DNA of 64,000 nucleotides, from positions 144,860 to 208,859 of the forward strand of contig DEJJ01000034.1 of the NCBI GenBank assembly GCA_002353285.1. The letters are read 5' to 3'. Positions 1-7,338 of the stretch are shown here, piece after piece; position 1 is the stretch's first letter; each line of letters starts with the position of its first letter. Made by a program: the position numbers and the translations under genes. The notes beneath the pieces are model-generated. The model saw only the letters and a program-made list of their open reading frames with translations, did not search any database and was not told where the DNA came from. This DNA is from Porphyromonadaceae bacterium UBA2751. Its GTDB lineage: Bacteria; Bacteroidota; Bacteroidia; Bacteroidales; Muribaculaceae.

Positions 1-55
1 TTGGGGCAATCACCCCTGCGGCGTTGTAGGTTACTGTTATTATGGAGAATAGCAT
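1..55 (-). CDS. glycosyltransferase family 2, N-terminal fragment cut by the window edge
   Basis: Reading the minus strand from an ATG at 55 gives 18 codons, MLFSIITVTYNAAGVIAP, open to the edge of the window. SIITVTYNA is the first beta strand of the GT-A fold in family 2 glycosyltransferases, where the strand and following loop bind the nucleotide sugar. The rest of the gene lies outside the window, so acceptor and sugar are unknown. It is separated from the next minus-strand gene by a heptanucleotide repeat tract. The identification rests on a short but very typical N-terminus. Confidence 0.7.
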   Translation of the reverse strand, partial: MLFSIITVTYNAAGVIAP

Positions 56-69
56 GCTTTTGAGTTTTT

Positions 70-152
70 TAATAATGCACAATGCATAATGCACAATGCA
101 TAATGAGTTGTGAGTTGTGAGTTTTTGAGTTGTGAGTTTTTGAGTTATGACT
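70..152. repeat. heptanucleotide repeat tract
   Basis: The sequence steps through 7-nt units: alternating ATAATGC and ACAATGC, then GTTGTGA and related GAGTT-rich units. It lies between the start of the glycosyltransferase gene and the end of the DUF2752 gene. The same AATGCAC-type unit recurs inside the coding sequence at 3979-4098, and GAGTT/AACTC units recur at several other intergenic sites in the window. Confidence 0.8.
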
Positions 153-153
153 T

Positions 154-543
154 CTAAAATCCCCAAATGTTGCGTGCAATGGTCCATGCCACCACTACTG
201 TGAGGATGGTGATGATGGTGGCTGGGTGGTTGAGCACGTTGTCGAGGGTGGGGTAGCGGCGCTTTATCACATCGGCAATCAAGTAGAGGACCAAGACGGG
301 GATGGCTGCCATGAGCAGCGCGTTGTAGTGCATGGCTCCGGCGAGATTGCCGTGCAGGAGCTCGTGGATGGCACGCTGGCTGCCGCAGCCGGGGCACTTG
401 AGGCCAGTGAACCAGTACACCGGGCACTTGGGGAAGTACTTGCTCATGGCTGGGCTAGAGGGGTCGAGCACGAAATACACCAGCACCGCCAGCAGCACGA
501 TTAGTGCTACCAGTGTAGTGAGTACTATCCGCTTGGTGGTCAT
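154..543 (-). CDS. DUF2752 membrane protein
   Basis: A protein of 129 residues starting MTTKRIVL. It has a hydrophobic N-terminal helix (about residues 5-25), then the cysteine motif CPGCGSQRA that marks DUF2752 (usual form CPxCGxTRA), then two more membrane helices. The function of the family is unknown. A longer reading frame is open upstream, but this ATG leaves a 26-nt gap to the upstream CD225 gene and begins directly with the first membrane helix, so it is preferred. The pair with a CD225/GYF protein is probably one transcription unit from the promoter near 1200-1231. Confidence 0.85.
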   Translation of the reverse strand: MTTKRIVLTTLVALIVLLAVLVYFVLDPSSPAMSKYFPKCPVYWFTGLKCPGCGSQRAIHELLHGNLAGAMHYNALLMAAIPVLVLYLIADVIKRRYPTLDNVLNHPATIITILTVVVAWTIARNIWGF

Positions 544-569
544 CGGGCTCAGTGGCAACGATGGCGCTC

Positions 570-1172
570 TTACATGGCCATCTTGAAGATGTTCATTGCG
601 CACGATAGTGGCATTGAGATGAGTCCCAGCATGATGCTCAGGATCACCGCCCATGCGCCGTAGTCGCTCATGCGCTGCGCCTTGTCGAGGTTGCCCTCGC
701 GGTAGTATTTCTTGGTTAGGAAGGCAAACACTATGCCCACGATGCCAGGAATGGAGCAGCACAGCACGGTGGCGATGATTGACCACACGAGGTTGGTGGG
801 TGGGCACTTGGGGACTTCCTCAAGTGGCACTCCTTGCTGCTGATACTGCTGATATTGCACTGGGGCCACCTGCTGTGGATGAGCAGGTTCCTCAACCACA
901 TTGTCGAGGCTTGGCACGTCCTCGCCAGTGGTCTCGGGCTCTTGCTCGGGGAGCTCGGGCACCTCTTCGCTTGCCGTCTCGTGGTGTTGCTCAGTGGGCT
1001 GGGCATTGCCGCTCAAGAGCATGCTCAGCTCGGGCACGCTGGTGATTTTCACCCAGTCGGGCAAGCCGCTGTGCCACACGTAGGCACTCTCGTCAAGGCC
1101 AAGCTGTGCCAGTTGATCGATCGACATGGGTCCTTGCTGATTGCCTTTAAAATTAATCCAATATTGCCGCAT
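570..1172 (-). CDS. GYF_2 and CD225/dispanin domain membrane protein
   Basis: A protein of 200 residues. Residues about 4-42 form a GYF_2 (DUF4339) domain, visible as WINFKGNQQGPMSIDQL followed by WHSGLPDW. A Glu/Pro/Gln-rich linker (about 55-122) follows. The C-terminal 75 residues are a CD225/dispanin-type membrane domain with two helices, beginning at PPTNLVWSIIATVLCC. Such proteins are common in Bacteroidota; their role is not established. The gene is followed by a DUF2752 gene and preceded by a good promoter. The start is the ATG directly before RQYWINF. Confidence 0.88.
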   Translation of the reverse strand: MRQYWINFKGNQQGPMSIDQLAQLGLDESAYVWHSGLPDWVKITSVPELSMLLSGNAQPTEQHHETASEEVPELPEQEPETTGEDVPSLDNVVEEPAHPQQVAPVQYQQYQQQGVPLEEVPKCPPTNLVWSIIATVLCCSIPGIVGIVFAFLTKKYYREGNLDKAQRMSDYGAWAVILSIMLGLISMPLSCAMNIFKMAM

Positions 1173-1199
1173 ATTAATAAGAGTTTTTTTAATCTATTG

Positions 1200-1231
1200 C
1201 AAAATTAGTGCAAGCCGAGCGAAAAACCAAA
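1200..1231 (-). promoter_or_regulatory. Bacteroidales-type promoter for the CD225-DUF2752 pair
   Basis: On the minus strand TTTG (1231-1228), 20 nt, then TAATTTTG (1207-1200). This matches the -33/-7 consensus of the Bacteroidota primary sigma factor and lies about 28 nt before the ATG at 1172. Confidence 0.75.
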
Positions 1232-1257
1232 TTTATTTGCCCAAAACTCTAAAAAGC

Positions 1258-1290
1258 GAGGGCGGTTGCCCTTGAGTGGGAACCGCCCTC
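1258..1290 (-). terminator. rho-independent terminator of the remnant gene
   Basis: A 10-bp perfect stem, GAGGGCGGTT with AACCGCCCTC, and a 13-nt loop. On the minus strand it is followed by GCTTTTTAG. It sits downstream of the secreted-protein remnant at 1372-1581, suggesting that the remnant kept its original terminator. Confidence 0.75.
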
Positions 1291-1360
1291 CTGAGTTTTG
1301 AGTTTTGAGTTCTTGAGTTTTGAGTTTTTGAGTTCTCTCGCTCTCACTCTCACTCACTCG
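1291..1360. repeat. GAGTTTT-type heptanucleotide repeat tract
   Basis: Repeated GAGTTTT/GAGTTCT/GAGTTTTT units, then a CTCTCACT-rich stretch. The GAGTT core is shared with the tracts at 70-152, 15333-15494 and 32905-32999. No open reading frame of interest covers it. Confidence 0.7.
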
Positions 1361-1371
1361 CCTCAATAAAG

Positions 1372-1581
1372 TTACTTCATGATTTTGCGAGTTGATTGTG
1401 AGCCATCGCTGTAGCGAGTAACCTCGATGTTGAGACCCTGGAATGGGTGGTCGCTCTCAACGCCGGCAATGTTGTAGTACTTGATGCCGGCAACCTCCTT
1501 GGCACTGATCACGCCAAAGATGTTTGTGGGGCAGTATGTCAATGGTCTCTTGCGCAGTGAAGCGTGGGGCAAAGGTAACAC
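1372..1581 (-). pseudogene. 3' remnant of a secreted protein with a conserved C-terminal tail
   Basis: The last 45 or so codons read like the C-terminus of a large secreted Bacteroidales protein: GIKYYNIAGVESDHPFQG, then a beta-rich tail ending STRKIMK. The pattern (YYNxxGxxSxxPFxGxxI...TxxxxK) is the type of conserved tail seen on exported proteins of this group. The N-terminal 20 residues do not look like a signal peptide or domain, and upstream there is no longer frame, only the hairpin repeat at 1643-1815. I infer a gene truncated at its 5' side, possibly where the repeat arrived. A genuine 69-residue protein is less likely. Confidence 0.6.
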
Positions 1582-1642
1582 ATTATTATATTTAAGTCAA
1601 TATCAAAGAAACAGGTGGTTGATGAAAAACAGGGAATAAGTG

Positions 1643-1815
1643 GTGTTGCAAAAATAGTTAGGACAGAGAGAATTACACTTTGAGCATGGCAAGTGTGATA
1701 CAGAAGTTCCTCAATGTTGGGTCGAGTTCAAATCCCCTTCGGGAACGCGCACAGAGCCTGTGGCACGACTTATGCTTTTGAATCTCCCCGAGCTTGCAGC
1801 AATGCTGGCCTTGGC
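1643..1815 (+). repeat. dispersed hairpin-rich repeat, copy A
   Basis: Starts TGTTGCAAAAA and runs through AGGACAGAGAGAATTACACT, GAAGTTCCTC, CAATGTTGGGTCGAGTT, a CCCTTCGGG hairpin, a GCCTGTGGC hairpin, TGAATCTCCCCGAGC and an AGCAATGCT hairpin. The same order of blocks is found twice in tandem within 6817-7196 and, in reverse orientation and more diverged, in the element at 63389-63629. It lies just upstream of the CYTH-ATPase gene and downstream of the remnant gene. It contains no convincing gene. Confidence 0.8.
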
Positions 1816-1935
1816 GTTTAGTGTAGTGCAAGAGCTATGGGCCGTGTGCGAGAATTTTGTTATTTCGGAAAAATTTTCTATATTTGTGACCTAATTGGAA
1901 AAAAAGCAATAACCAATACCAATAAACTATTATCT

Positions 1936-3030
1936 ATGAATAAGATAACAAAGGTGGTGCTCACCGGTGGACCATGTGCCGGCAAGACCACAGCTCTTGC
2001 CAAGGTGGTGGAGCATTTCTCTAATTTGGGATATCAAGTGTATACCGTTCCCGAGGTACCTACTATGTTTGCCGTGGGCGGTGTGAACTACCTCACAAAG
2101 AATCAAGCACAATTCTATCAGGCTGAGAAGGCGACCCTGCAACTGCAACTGGAACTTGAGGACCAGTTTGCCGCCATTGCCGCGGAGAGTGAGAAGCCTG
2201 TGCTGCTGGTGTGTGACCGCGGCACGATGGACATCTCGGTATACCTCAGTCCTGAGACCTGGCAGGCGATCACTGCCGAGATTGACATCCCCATTGAGAA
2301 GCTGCGCGACAGCCGCTATGACGCTGTGCTGCACCTGGTGACTGCTGCCGATGGCGCTGCCGAGTTCTACACCACAAGTAACAACGAGGCTCGCACCGAG
2401 GGTGTGGAACTGGCTTGCTCGCTCGACAAGAAGCTGCGTGGTGCGTGGACTGGTCATCCCCACCTGCGCGTGATAAGCAACAGCGAGAACTTCGAGAACA
2501 AGATTCGCCGTGTGCTTCGCGAGATTTCAAATGTGCTTGGCATTCCTGCCCCCATCGAGAACGAGCGCAAGTTTATGGTGGAGGTCACTGGCGAGATACC
2601 CAATGCTATCGAAACCGATATTGTTCAAACCTACCTCATGAGCGAGCCAGGCACCGTGGTGCGCCTGCGCAAGCGCATGATGCAGGGCAAATATGTGTAT
2701 CTGCAGACGACCACCAAGACCGTGAGCGACAACGAGCGCATTGTTACCGAGCGCAACATCAGCTACAACCAGTACATGAGCATGATGGCGCTTGCCGACC
2801 CCACTCGCCAGTCGATTCACAAGATTCGCAAGAGCTTCATTTGGGAAGGTCAGTACTACGAGCTTGACCAGTTTATCGACCCTGATCCAGGCTTCAGCAT
2901 TCTTGAGATGGACAGTGAGGCTCAGGGCGAGGAAACCAAGTTCCCACCATTCATCAAGGTGATAAAGGACGTGACTGGCAAGGTGAAATACTATAACATC
3001 AACCTTGCGGTGAAGACGCTCTACGAGTAG
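1936..3030 (+). CDS. AAA ATPase fused to a CYTH domain
   Basis: A protein of 364 residues. The N-terminal half is a P-loop kinase/ATPase (AAA_28 type) with Walker A GGPCAGKTT at about residues 11-19. The C-terminal half, from about residue 207, begins IENERKF, the ExExK signature of CYTH domains. CYTH tunnels bind triphosphates with divalent metal and include adenylate cyclase, thiamine triphosphatase and tripolyphosphatase activities. The combination is a known bacterial architecture, but its substrate is not known. A longer frame begins at 1837; the ATG at 1936 directly precedes the Walker strand and is preferred. The next gene follows after 63 nt and may be co-transcribed. Confidence 0.85.
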   Translation: MNKITKVVLTGGPCAGKTTALAKVVEHFSNLGYQVYTVPEVPTMFAVGGVNYLTKNQAQFYQAEKATLQLQLELEDQFAAIAAESEKPVLLVCDRGTMDISVYLSPETWQAITAEIDIPIEKLRDSRYDAVLHLVTAADGAAEFYTTSNNEARTEGVELACSLDKKLRGAWTGHPHLRVISNSENFENKIRRVLREISNVLGIPAPIENERKFMVEVTGEIPNAIETDIVQTYLMSEPGTVVRLRKRMMQGKYVYLQTTTKTVSDNERIVTERNISYNQYMSMMALADPTRQSIHKIRKSFIWEGQYYELDQFIDPDPGFSILEMDSEAQGEETKFPPFIKVIKDVTGKVKYYNINLAVKTLYE

Positions 3031-3093
3031 GAGCGCCTTGCGATGAAACTCAAGCAACCGAGTTATAGGTAAACAATGAATAATTATTGATGC

Positions 3094-4356
3094 GTGACTA
3101 CTCACGTGTACATATTTAACCCGCAGAACGACCTTGCGCTGGCTACGGGGGGCATAAACTATGTGGCTCCCCCCTTTGCAGTGCGCATGGCTGCCGACCT
3201 GGCGGTGCTGCCAGCCTTCATTGCCGAGCCAGGGTCGCTCGTGATTACCGACAGCGACCTTGATGCCGAGTGGCTGGAACAGTTGAACTCGACATTCGGT
3301 CTTGATGTTCATGCCGTTAAGACTCGCGAGCTGCGACGGTTGAGCAATTACCGCATCATGCCTTGGGGCTGGTGCCTGGACATGCGGCGCCGACTGCTGA
3401 AGTGGGGGGCAAGCCAGGACAGCGTGCCCACCAAGGACGAGATTTACCACCTGCGTGGCCTCTCTCACAGGCGTGTGACGACGCTGATTCACATGCGCTT
3501 GCTCGAGCTGCTTGGTCAAGAGTTGTGTCCCATGCCTGTGGAACTCGCCACGAGCGAGGAGGTTATGGACTATGTGAAGGAGCATGGCGACTGCTACATC
3601 AAGACGCCGTGGTCGAGCAGCGGTCGCGGCATATATCACACAACAGGTGGCGTGACACCCGAGCTCGAGCAGTGGTGCCGTGGAGCCCTCAAGCGGCAAG
3701 GGTCGGTGATGTGTGAGCAGGCTCTCGACAAGGTGATGGACCTGGCAGTGGAGTTTAACTGCTGCGAGGGAAAGGCTCAGGTGCGTGGCTACTCGGTGTT
3801 CGAGACCGACAGCCACAGCCAGTACAGCCACGGCGAGGTGGCGACTGGCGAAGCCCTTAAAGGGTTGATAACCGAGCGTTACAGGTGCCTGGATAGGGTA
3901 GTGGATGCTCTCACTCAAGTGATTGACGAGATGGTGAGTGCACACTACAATGGATGGCTGGGAGTGGACATGCTGCTATTTAATGCACAATGCACAATGC
4001 ACAATGCACAATCGTTTGGTGATGCACAATGCACAATGCACAATGCACAATCGTTTGGTGATGCACAATGCGTAATGTATAATGCACAATCATCGGGTGT
4101 GATAGGTATAAATCCTTGTGTGGAGATGAATTTGCGGCCCACGATGGGCGCTGTGACCAGTGTGCTGGGCGAGAGAGTGCTGGCTAAGGGTGCTACTGGC
4201 ACCTTTGCCATAGAGCAGCGCGCAAGCACGAGCGAGCCTTGGCGCCCGCTGCCAGCAGCAGTGTTGAAAGACTGCCGCTTAGCCTCGGGCGCGCTGTGCC
4301 TAACCACGTCAAGCCCCAGCGCCATGTATCGCGCAGTGCTCGAGGTGAATCCTTAA
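3094..4356 (+). CDS. ATP-grasp-like protein with an in-frame repeat insertion
   Basis: A protein of 420 residues beginning at GTG: the in-frame ATG at 3076 runs into TGA, and IFNPQNDLALA is the usual start of this Bacteroidales family. The middle has ATP-grasp-like features, with a lysine strand CYIKTPWSSSGRGIY (about 168-182) and a CEQALDKVMDLAVEF strand (about 209-223). The substrate is unknown. Residues about 296-335 are encoded by the heptanucleotide repeat that is otherwise intergenic here and give repeated NAQCTMH units; the frame is kept and the family C-terminus (CVEMNLRPTMG) resumes after it. The gene is convergent with the next one, with a 9-nt gap. Confidence 0.7.
   Translation: MTTHVYIFNPQNDLALATGGINYVAPPFAVRMAADLAVLPAFIAEPGSLVITDSDLDAEWLEQLNSTFGLDVHAVKTRELRRLSNYRIMPWGWCLDMRRRLLKWGASQDSVPTKDEIYHLRGLSHRRVTTLIHMRLLELLGQELCPMPVELATSEEVMDYVKEHGDCYIKTPWSSSGRGIYHTTGGVTPELEQWCRGALKRQGSVMCEQALDKVMDLAVEFNCCEGKAQVRGYSVFETDSHSQYSHGEVATGEALKGLITERYRCLDRVVDALTQVIDEMVSAHYNGWLGVDMLLFNAQCTMHNAQSFGDAQCTMHNAQSFGDAQCVMYNAQSSGVIGINPCVEMNLRPTMGAVTSVLGERVLAKGATGTFAIEQRASTSEPWRPLPAAVLKDCRLASGALCLTTSSPSAMYRAVLEVNP
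3979..4098 (+). repeat. AATGCAC heptanucleotide repeat inside a coding sequence
   Basis: Runs of AATGCAC are interrupted by two copies of AATCGTTTGGTGATGCAC, and near the end by the variants AATGCGT and AATGTAT. Three 7-nt units make seven codons, so the protein repeat is also seven residues (NAQCTMH). The unit matches the intergenic tract at 70-152. Lengths that are multiples of three keep the host gene open. Confidence 0.9.
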
Positions 4357-4365
4357 TGTGAACTA

Positions 4366-5196
4366 CTACTTGAGCAACTTCTTGCCGTAAGGGGTGAGAT
4401 GGCCCTTGGTGCGCAAGGTTTTGAGAGGTATGGGAACCTCGATGATGCCGTCGCAGAAGGGGCCAATGGCATAGGGGTTGAAGATGAACACCAGCTTGCC
4501 GTTCTTGATAAAGAAGTTTTCGATGTCGGTGACATTGACGTTGTCCCACCACTTGGTGTCCTTGTCGCGGTGGTCGTAGCTGGGCAGCATGCGAAGCACT
4601 TTGCGTGGGTTTGTGACGATGTCCTTGAGGTGGATGGGGCGGTCGAGTGCCGTGTCGAAGGCATAGTAGGTTGCACCAAACACGTTGTGAGCACCACCGT
4701 AGTAGGTGTCGCCGTTCAGAACAAAAAACGCGATGTTGCCCACATTGTGGCTTGGGCTGAGGTCGATTGTCTCGTACCAACGACTCATGGGATCCTCCTC
4801 GCTGTCGATGTCCTTGAGGCCAGGCGTGCCATATTCTTTCACAATGTATTCCTGAGTCATGGTGCTGGTGCGCAGGTTGCTGTGAACCCACTTCTTGACA
4901 CAGTTGTTGAGAGCCTTGATGTCGGCAGGCGTGCTAGGAAAACTGTTGCGGTTGTGACTGGCGTAGAACACTTGTTCGACAAGGAACTCGTTGAGTGCCT
5001 TACTCTTCTTGCCATTGATGGTAACAGGCCATTGTGCACTCACGCTCTTGACAAATTTATAGCCCATGGCTGCAGGGTCATCCTTCTCGAGCAGGCGAAT
5101 AGAGTCGTTGACTTCGAAATGCTGTGTGGCAATCTTGGTGGCGGCTTGGGCTGTGGTTGCCATGATCAAGCACAGAATTAGGAGTTTTGTCTTCAT
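4366..5196 (-). CDS. DUF3298 family secreted protein
   Basis: A protein of 276 residues with a signal peptide (MKTKLLILCLIMATTAQA, cleaved about residue 18-19). The C-terminal third contains FIFNPYAIGPFCDGIIEV and IPLKTL, which match the end of the DUF3298 (RsiV C-terminal) fold: a Tyr/Pro-rich strand, then G..E..IP. Members in Bacteroidota are periplasmic or surface proteins of unknown role. It has its own promoter with TTGC and TAAATTTG upstream. It ends 9 nt from the convergent ATP-grasp-like gene, with no clear terminator between them. Confidence 0.8.
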   Translation of the reverse strand: MKTKLLILCLIMATTAQAATKIATQHFEVNDSIRLLEKDDPAAMGYKFVKSVSAQWPVTINGKKSKALNEFLVEQVFYASHNRNSFPSTPADIKALNNCVKKWVHSNLRTSTMTQEYIVKEYGTPGLKDIDSEEDPMSRWYETIDLSPSHNVGNIAFFVLNGDTYYGGAHNVFGATYYAFDTALDRPIHLKDIVTNPRKVLRMLPSYDHRDKDTKWWDNVNVTDIENFFIKNGKLVFIFNPYAIGPFCDGIIEVPIPLKTLRTKGHLTPYGKKLLK

Positions 5197-5223
5197 GATT
5201 GGAATTGTTGTTGGTTAGTTCGG

Positions 5224-5254
5224 CAAATTTAAGTAATAAAAACTACTTGTGCAA
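5224..5254 (-). promoter_or_regulatory. promoter of the DUF3298 gene
   Basis: Minus strand: TTGC (5254-5251), 19 nt, TAAATTTG (5231-5224), about 28 nt before the ATG at 5196. Confidence 0.7.
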
Positions 5255-5415
5255 GATTACATCGGTGTGAAATGGTCAAAATGGCAGATAAAGTGTTTTA
5301 TATTCCTGTTGGTTTTGTAACATAACTATTAAAAAAAGTAAGAAAGGAAAAATAAACCATATTATTTCGGTTTTTTGCCTTTTTAGACACTAAAAACATG
5401 ACTAACTTTGCACCG

Positions 5416-5508
5416 CATAATAATTAGGACAGCAATATTATATTGCACTTTTCTATACAGATTCTATTCATAAATTTAAAGTCCCACTCGTGAGAGCCGG
5501 GCTTTTTT
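5416..5508 (+). ncRNA. candidate small RNA or attenuated leader
   Basis: A -7 box TAACTTTG at 5403-5410 is followed by a perfect small hairpin (GCAATAT-T-ATATTGC, 5432-5446) and, at 5478-5508, a GC-rich stem-loop (AAAGtCCCaCTC with GAGagCcGGGCTTT) running into seven T residues. There is no reading frame in this roughly 95-nt span. The downstream DUF4105 gene has its own promoter after the terminator, so the unit looks self-contained. The -33 element is weak (TTTT at 5380-5383, or TTTTTTG at 5371-5377 with too wide a spacing). Confidence 0.4.
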
Positions 5509-5552
5509 TATTTTGATAATGTGCTGCCATTTCTTGGCTCGAGTAATTCTTT

Positions 5553-5580
5553 TTTGGTCGCAAAAAAATTCCTACCTTTG
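5553..5580 (+). promoter_or_regulatory. promoter of the DUF4105 gene
   Basis: TTTG at 5553-5556 and TACCTTTG at 5573-5580, with 16 nt between them (shorter than the usual 18-21). The expected start of transcription, about 5586, supports the ATG at 5603 rather than the upstream in-frame ATG at 5582. Confidence 0.6.
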
Positions 5581-5602
5581 CATGACTTTTATATTACATG
5601 TT

Positions 5603-6796
5603 ATGAAACGGTTATATTGCTACATATTGACCTTGTGCTTGCTGATGGCAGCATGGTCAAAAGCGCAAGGCGAAACTGCCCGTCCCGATAGTGCCGTGGC
5701 ACATCCCATCAAGGTGAGCCTTATCACGTTCTATCCTGGCAATGAGGTGTTTGAGGTGTTCGGTCACAGTGAGATACTGGTAGCTGACTCTACGGGCAGC
5801 TACTATGTTAACTATGGAGTGTTCGACTTCAATTCACCAGGCTTCGTGAGCCGCTACATCATGGGAGAGACCGACTATCTGTGTGCCATCATGCCGCCCC
5901 AACTTGACGGTGGGGTGAAGCCTGGGCGCAAGATGGTGAAGCAGGACCTCAATCTCACTCCCGAGCAGGCGCAGCAAGTGTGGGACATGCTTGTGTGGAA
6001 TGTGCAACCTGCCAACCGTGAGTATCGCTACCGCCACTTCAGCGACAACTGCTCGACCCGGCCGCGCGACGTGATAGAGGCAGCTTTGGGCAAGGAGCTT
6101 GACTACTCGGGTTGCCACTACGTGGTGGGAACCACTCTGCGCCAAGTGATGAGCCACTACACGCGCAACTATGCGTGGGAGCAATTTGGCATCGACCTGG
6201 CTCTGGGTGCAGCCTGCGACACCGTGATTGATGCCCGCACCCACACCTTTGTGCCACTGTTCCTGATGCATGCCCTTGACAGCATCGCCGTGGAGCGTGA
6301 TGGCAAGATGGTGCCACTGGTGAGTGCCACCACAGTGGTGAATGCAGGGAGCGACGATGGCATAGTGATGCCAGCCACCCCGTGGTATCTCACCCCGATG
6401 TTCTTTGCATTGCTGGTGCTTGCCGCAACCATTATCGTCACCGTGCTCGACTGGCGCCGCAATCGTGTCTCGCGGTGGCTTGACACCGTGCTCTTTGCCG
6501 TGGCAGGCTTGGCAGGATGCGTCATCTTCTTCATAGAGTTCATCTCCACCCACGAGGCTGTGATGCCCAACTATAACATCCTGTGGCTACAGCCGCTGCT
6601 GTTGTGCCTTGCAGTGTTGCCATGGATAAAGAAGGCAGGTGGCGTGCTCAAGTGGTGCCACATTGTCAACTTGGCTCTCATTGGCACCATGGCAGTGGTG
6701 TGGCTGAGCGGCCTTCAGGCTCCCAATGCAGCTTTCATCCCAATTGCTGCCTCTCTTGCCCTGCGCTCACTGCTCAACACCCGAGCAAACAAATAA
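5603..6796 (+). CDS. DUF4105 family exported membrane protein
   Basis: A protein of 397 residues starting MKRLYCYILTLCLLMAAW, with a signal peptide or membrane anchor of about 22 residues. Residues about 35-190 carry the DUF4105 (Lnb N-terminal periplasmic) pattern: GNEVFEVFGHSEI, YGVFDFN, YRHFSDNCSTRPRD. The conserved His and the DNCSTR segment suggest a papain-like fold, as proposed for the family. After about residue 255 there are four or five membrane helices. The periplasmic domain therefore precedes a membrane domain, as in Bacteroidetes homologues; its substrate is unknown. Confidence 0.85.
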   Translation: MKRLYCYILTLCLLMAAWSKAQGETARPDSAVAHPIKVSLITFYPGNEVFEVFGHSEILVADSTGSYYVNYGVFDFNSPGFVSRYIMGETDYLCAIMPPQLDGGVKPGRKMVKQDLNLTPEQAQQVWDMLVWNVQPANREYRYRHFSDNCSTRPRDVIEAALGKELDYSGCHYVVGTTLRQVMSHYTRNYAWEQFGIDLALGAACDTVIDARTHTFVPLFLMHALDSIAVERDGKMVPLVSATTVVNAGSDDGIVMPATPWYLTPMFFALLVLAATIIVTVLDWRRNRVSRWLDTVLFAVAGLAGCVIFFIEFISTHEAVMPNYNILWLQPLLLCLAVLPWIKKAGGVLKWCHIVNLALIGTMAVVWLSGLQAPNAAFIPIAASLALRSLLNTRANK

Positions 6797-6816
6797 AAGC
6801 AGAAAGAAAGGGAAGG

Positions 6817-7196
6817 GTGCTGCAAAACAGTAAGGACAGTGAGAATAACACTTAGAGCATGGCAGGTGAGATGCTGAAGTTCCTCCACGAGGCACATGCA
6901 TAAAATGCTGTCTGGCACCAAGCTGCGAACCCCTGTGGGGTTCAATGTTGGGTCGAGTTTATATGCCCTTCGGGCACCGCCCACCGCACTTCGTGCGACT
7001 ATGGCTTTTGAATCTCCCCGAGCACTTCGTGGTTGCATGGTGTTACTATTGAATCGGCTCAATGTTGGGTCGAGTTTCAATGCCCTATCGGGCACCGCAC
7101 ACCGCGCTGCGCGCGACTTATGCTTTGAAATCTCCCCGAGCACTTCGTGGCTCGAGCCTTTTGACCTCTGCGAGGTGGCGGCGGTTTTGCAACAGC
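6817..7196 (+). repeat. dispersed hairpin-rich repeat, copies B and C in tandem
   Basis: Bounded by GTGCTGCAAAAC on the left and GTTTTGCAACAGC on the right, an imperfect inverted pair. Inside, the blocks of copy A appear in order (AGGACAGTGAGAATAACACT, GAAGTTCCTC, GCGAACCCCTGTGGGGTTC), then a unit starting CAATGTTGGGTCGAGTTT occurs twice, at 6943 and 7060 (period 117). Each unit has a CCC..GGG hairpin, a second hairpin that differs between units (CGCACTTCGTGCG or CGCGCTGCGCG), then GAATCTCCCCGAGC or AAATCTCCCCGAGC. The repeat separates the DUF4105 gene from secA. No gene in it is credible. Confidence 0.85.
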
Positions 7197-7226
7197 CTCA
7201 CACATTTATAATAATGTGTAAAAATG

Positions 7227-7256
7227 TTGTGGTTCAAACATTTTTTTGTAATTTTG
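7227..7256 (+). promoter_or_regulatory. candidate secA promoter
   Basis: TTGT at 7227-7230, 18 nt, TAATTTTG at 7249-7256. A second -7-like box TAATTTTG lies at 7302-7309, with only a poor -33 element. Either could start the secA transcript (ATG at 7339). Confidence 0.55.
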
Positions 7257-7338
7257 CAGTTTGTAATTGATTTGGCACGTTTTTTGCTACAATCATTGTT
7301 TTAATTTTGCAAATAAAAAAACAATATAAAAATAAGAC

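Noticed and set aside
2527..3945. Long minus-strand frame of 472 codons
   Set aside because: It lies antisense to the CYTH-ATPase and ATP-grasp-like genes, is rich in His and Leu, and has no domain. It is a shadow of codon bias.
6896..7270. Protein-coding frames in the repeat upstream of secA
   Set aside because: Both strands are open over parts of the hairpin repeat, but the frames follow palindromes and have no protein-like features.
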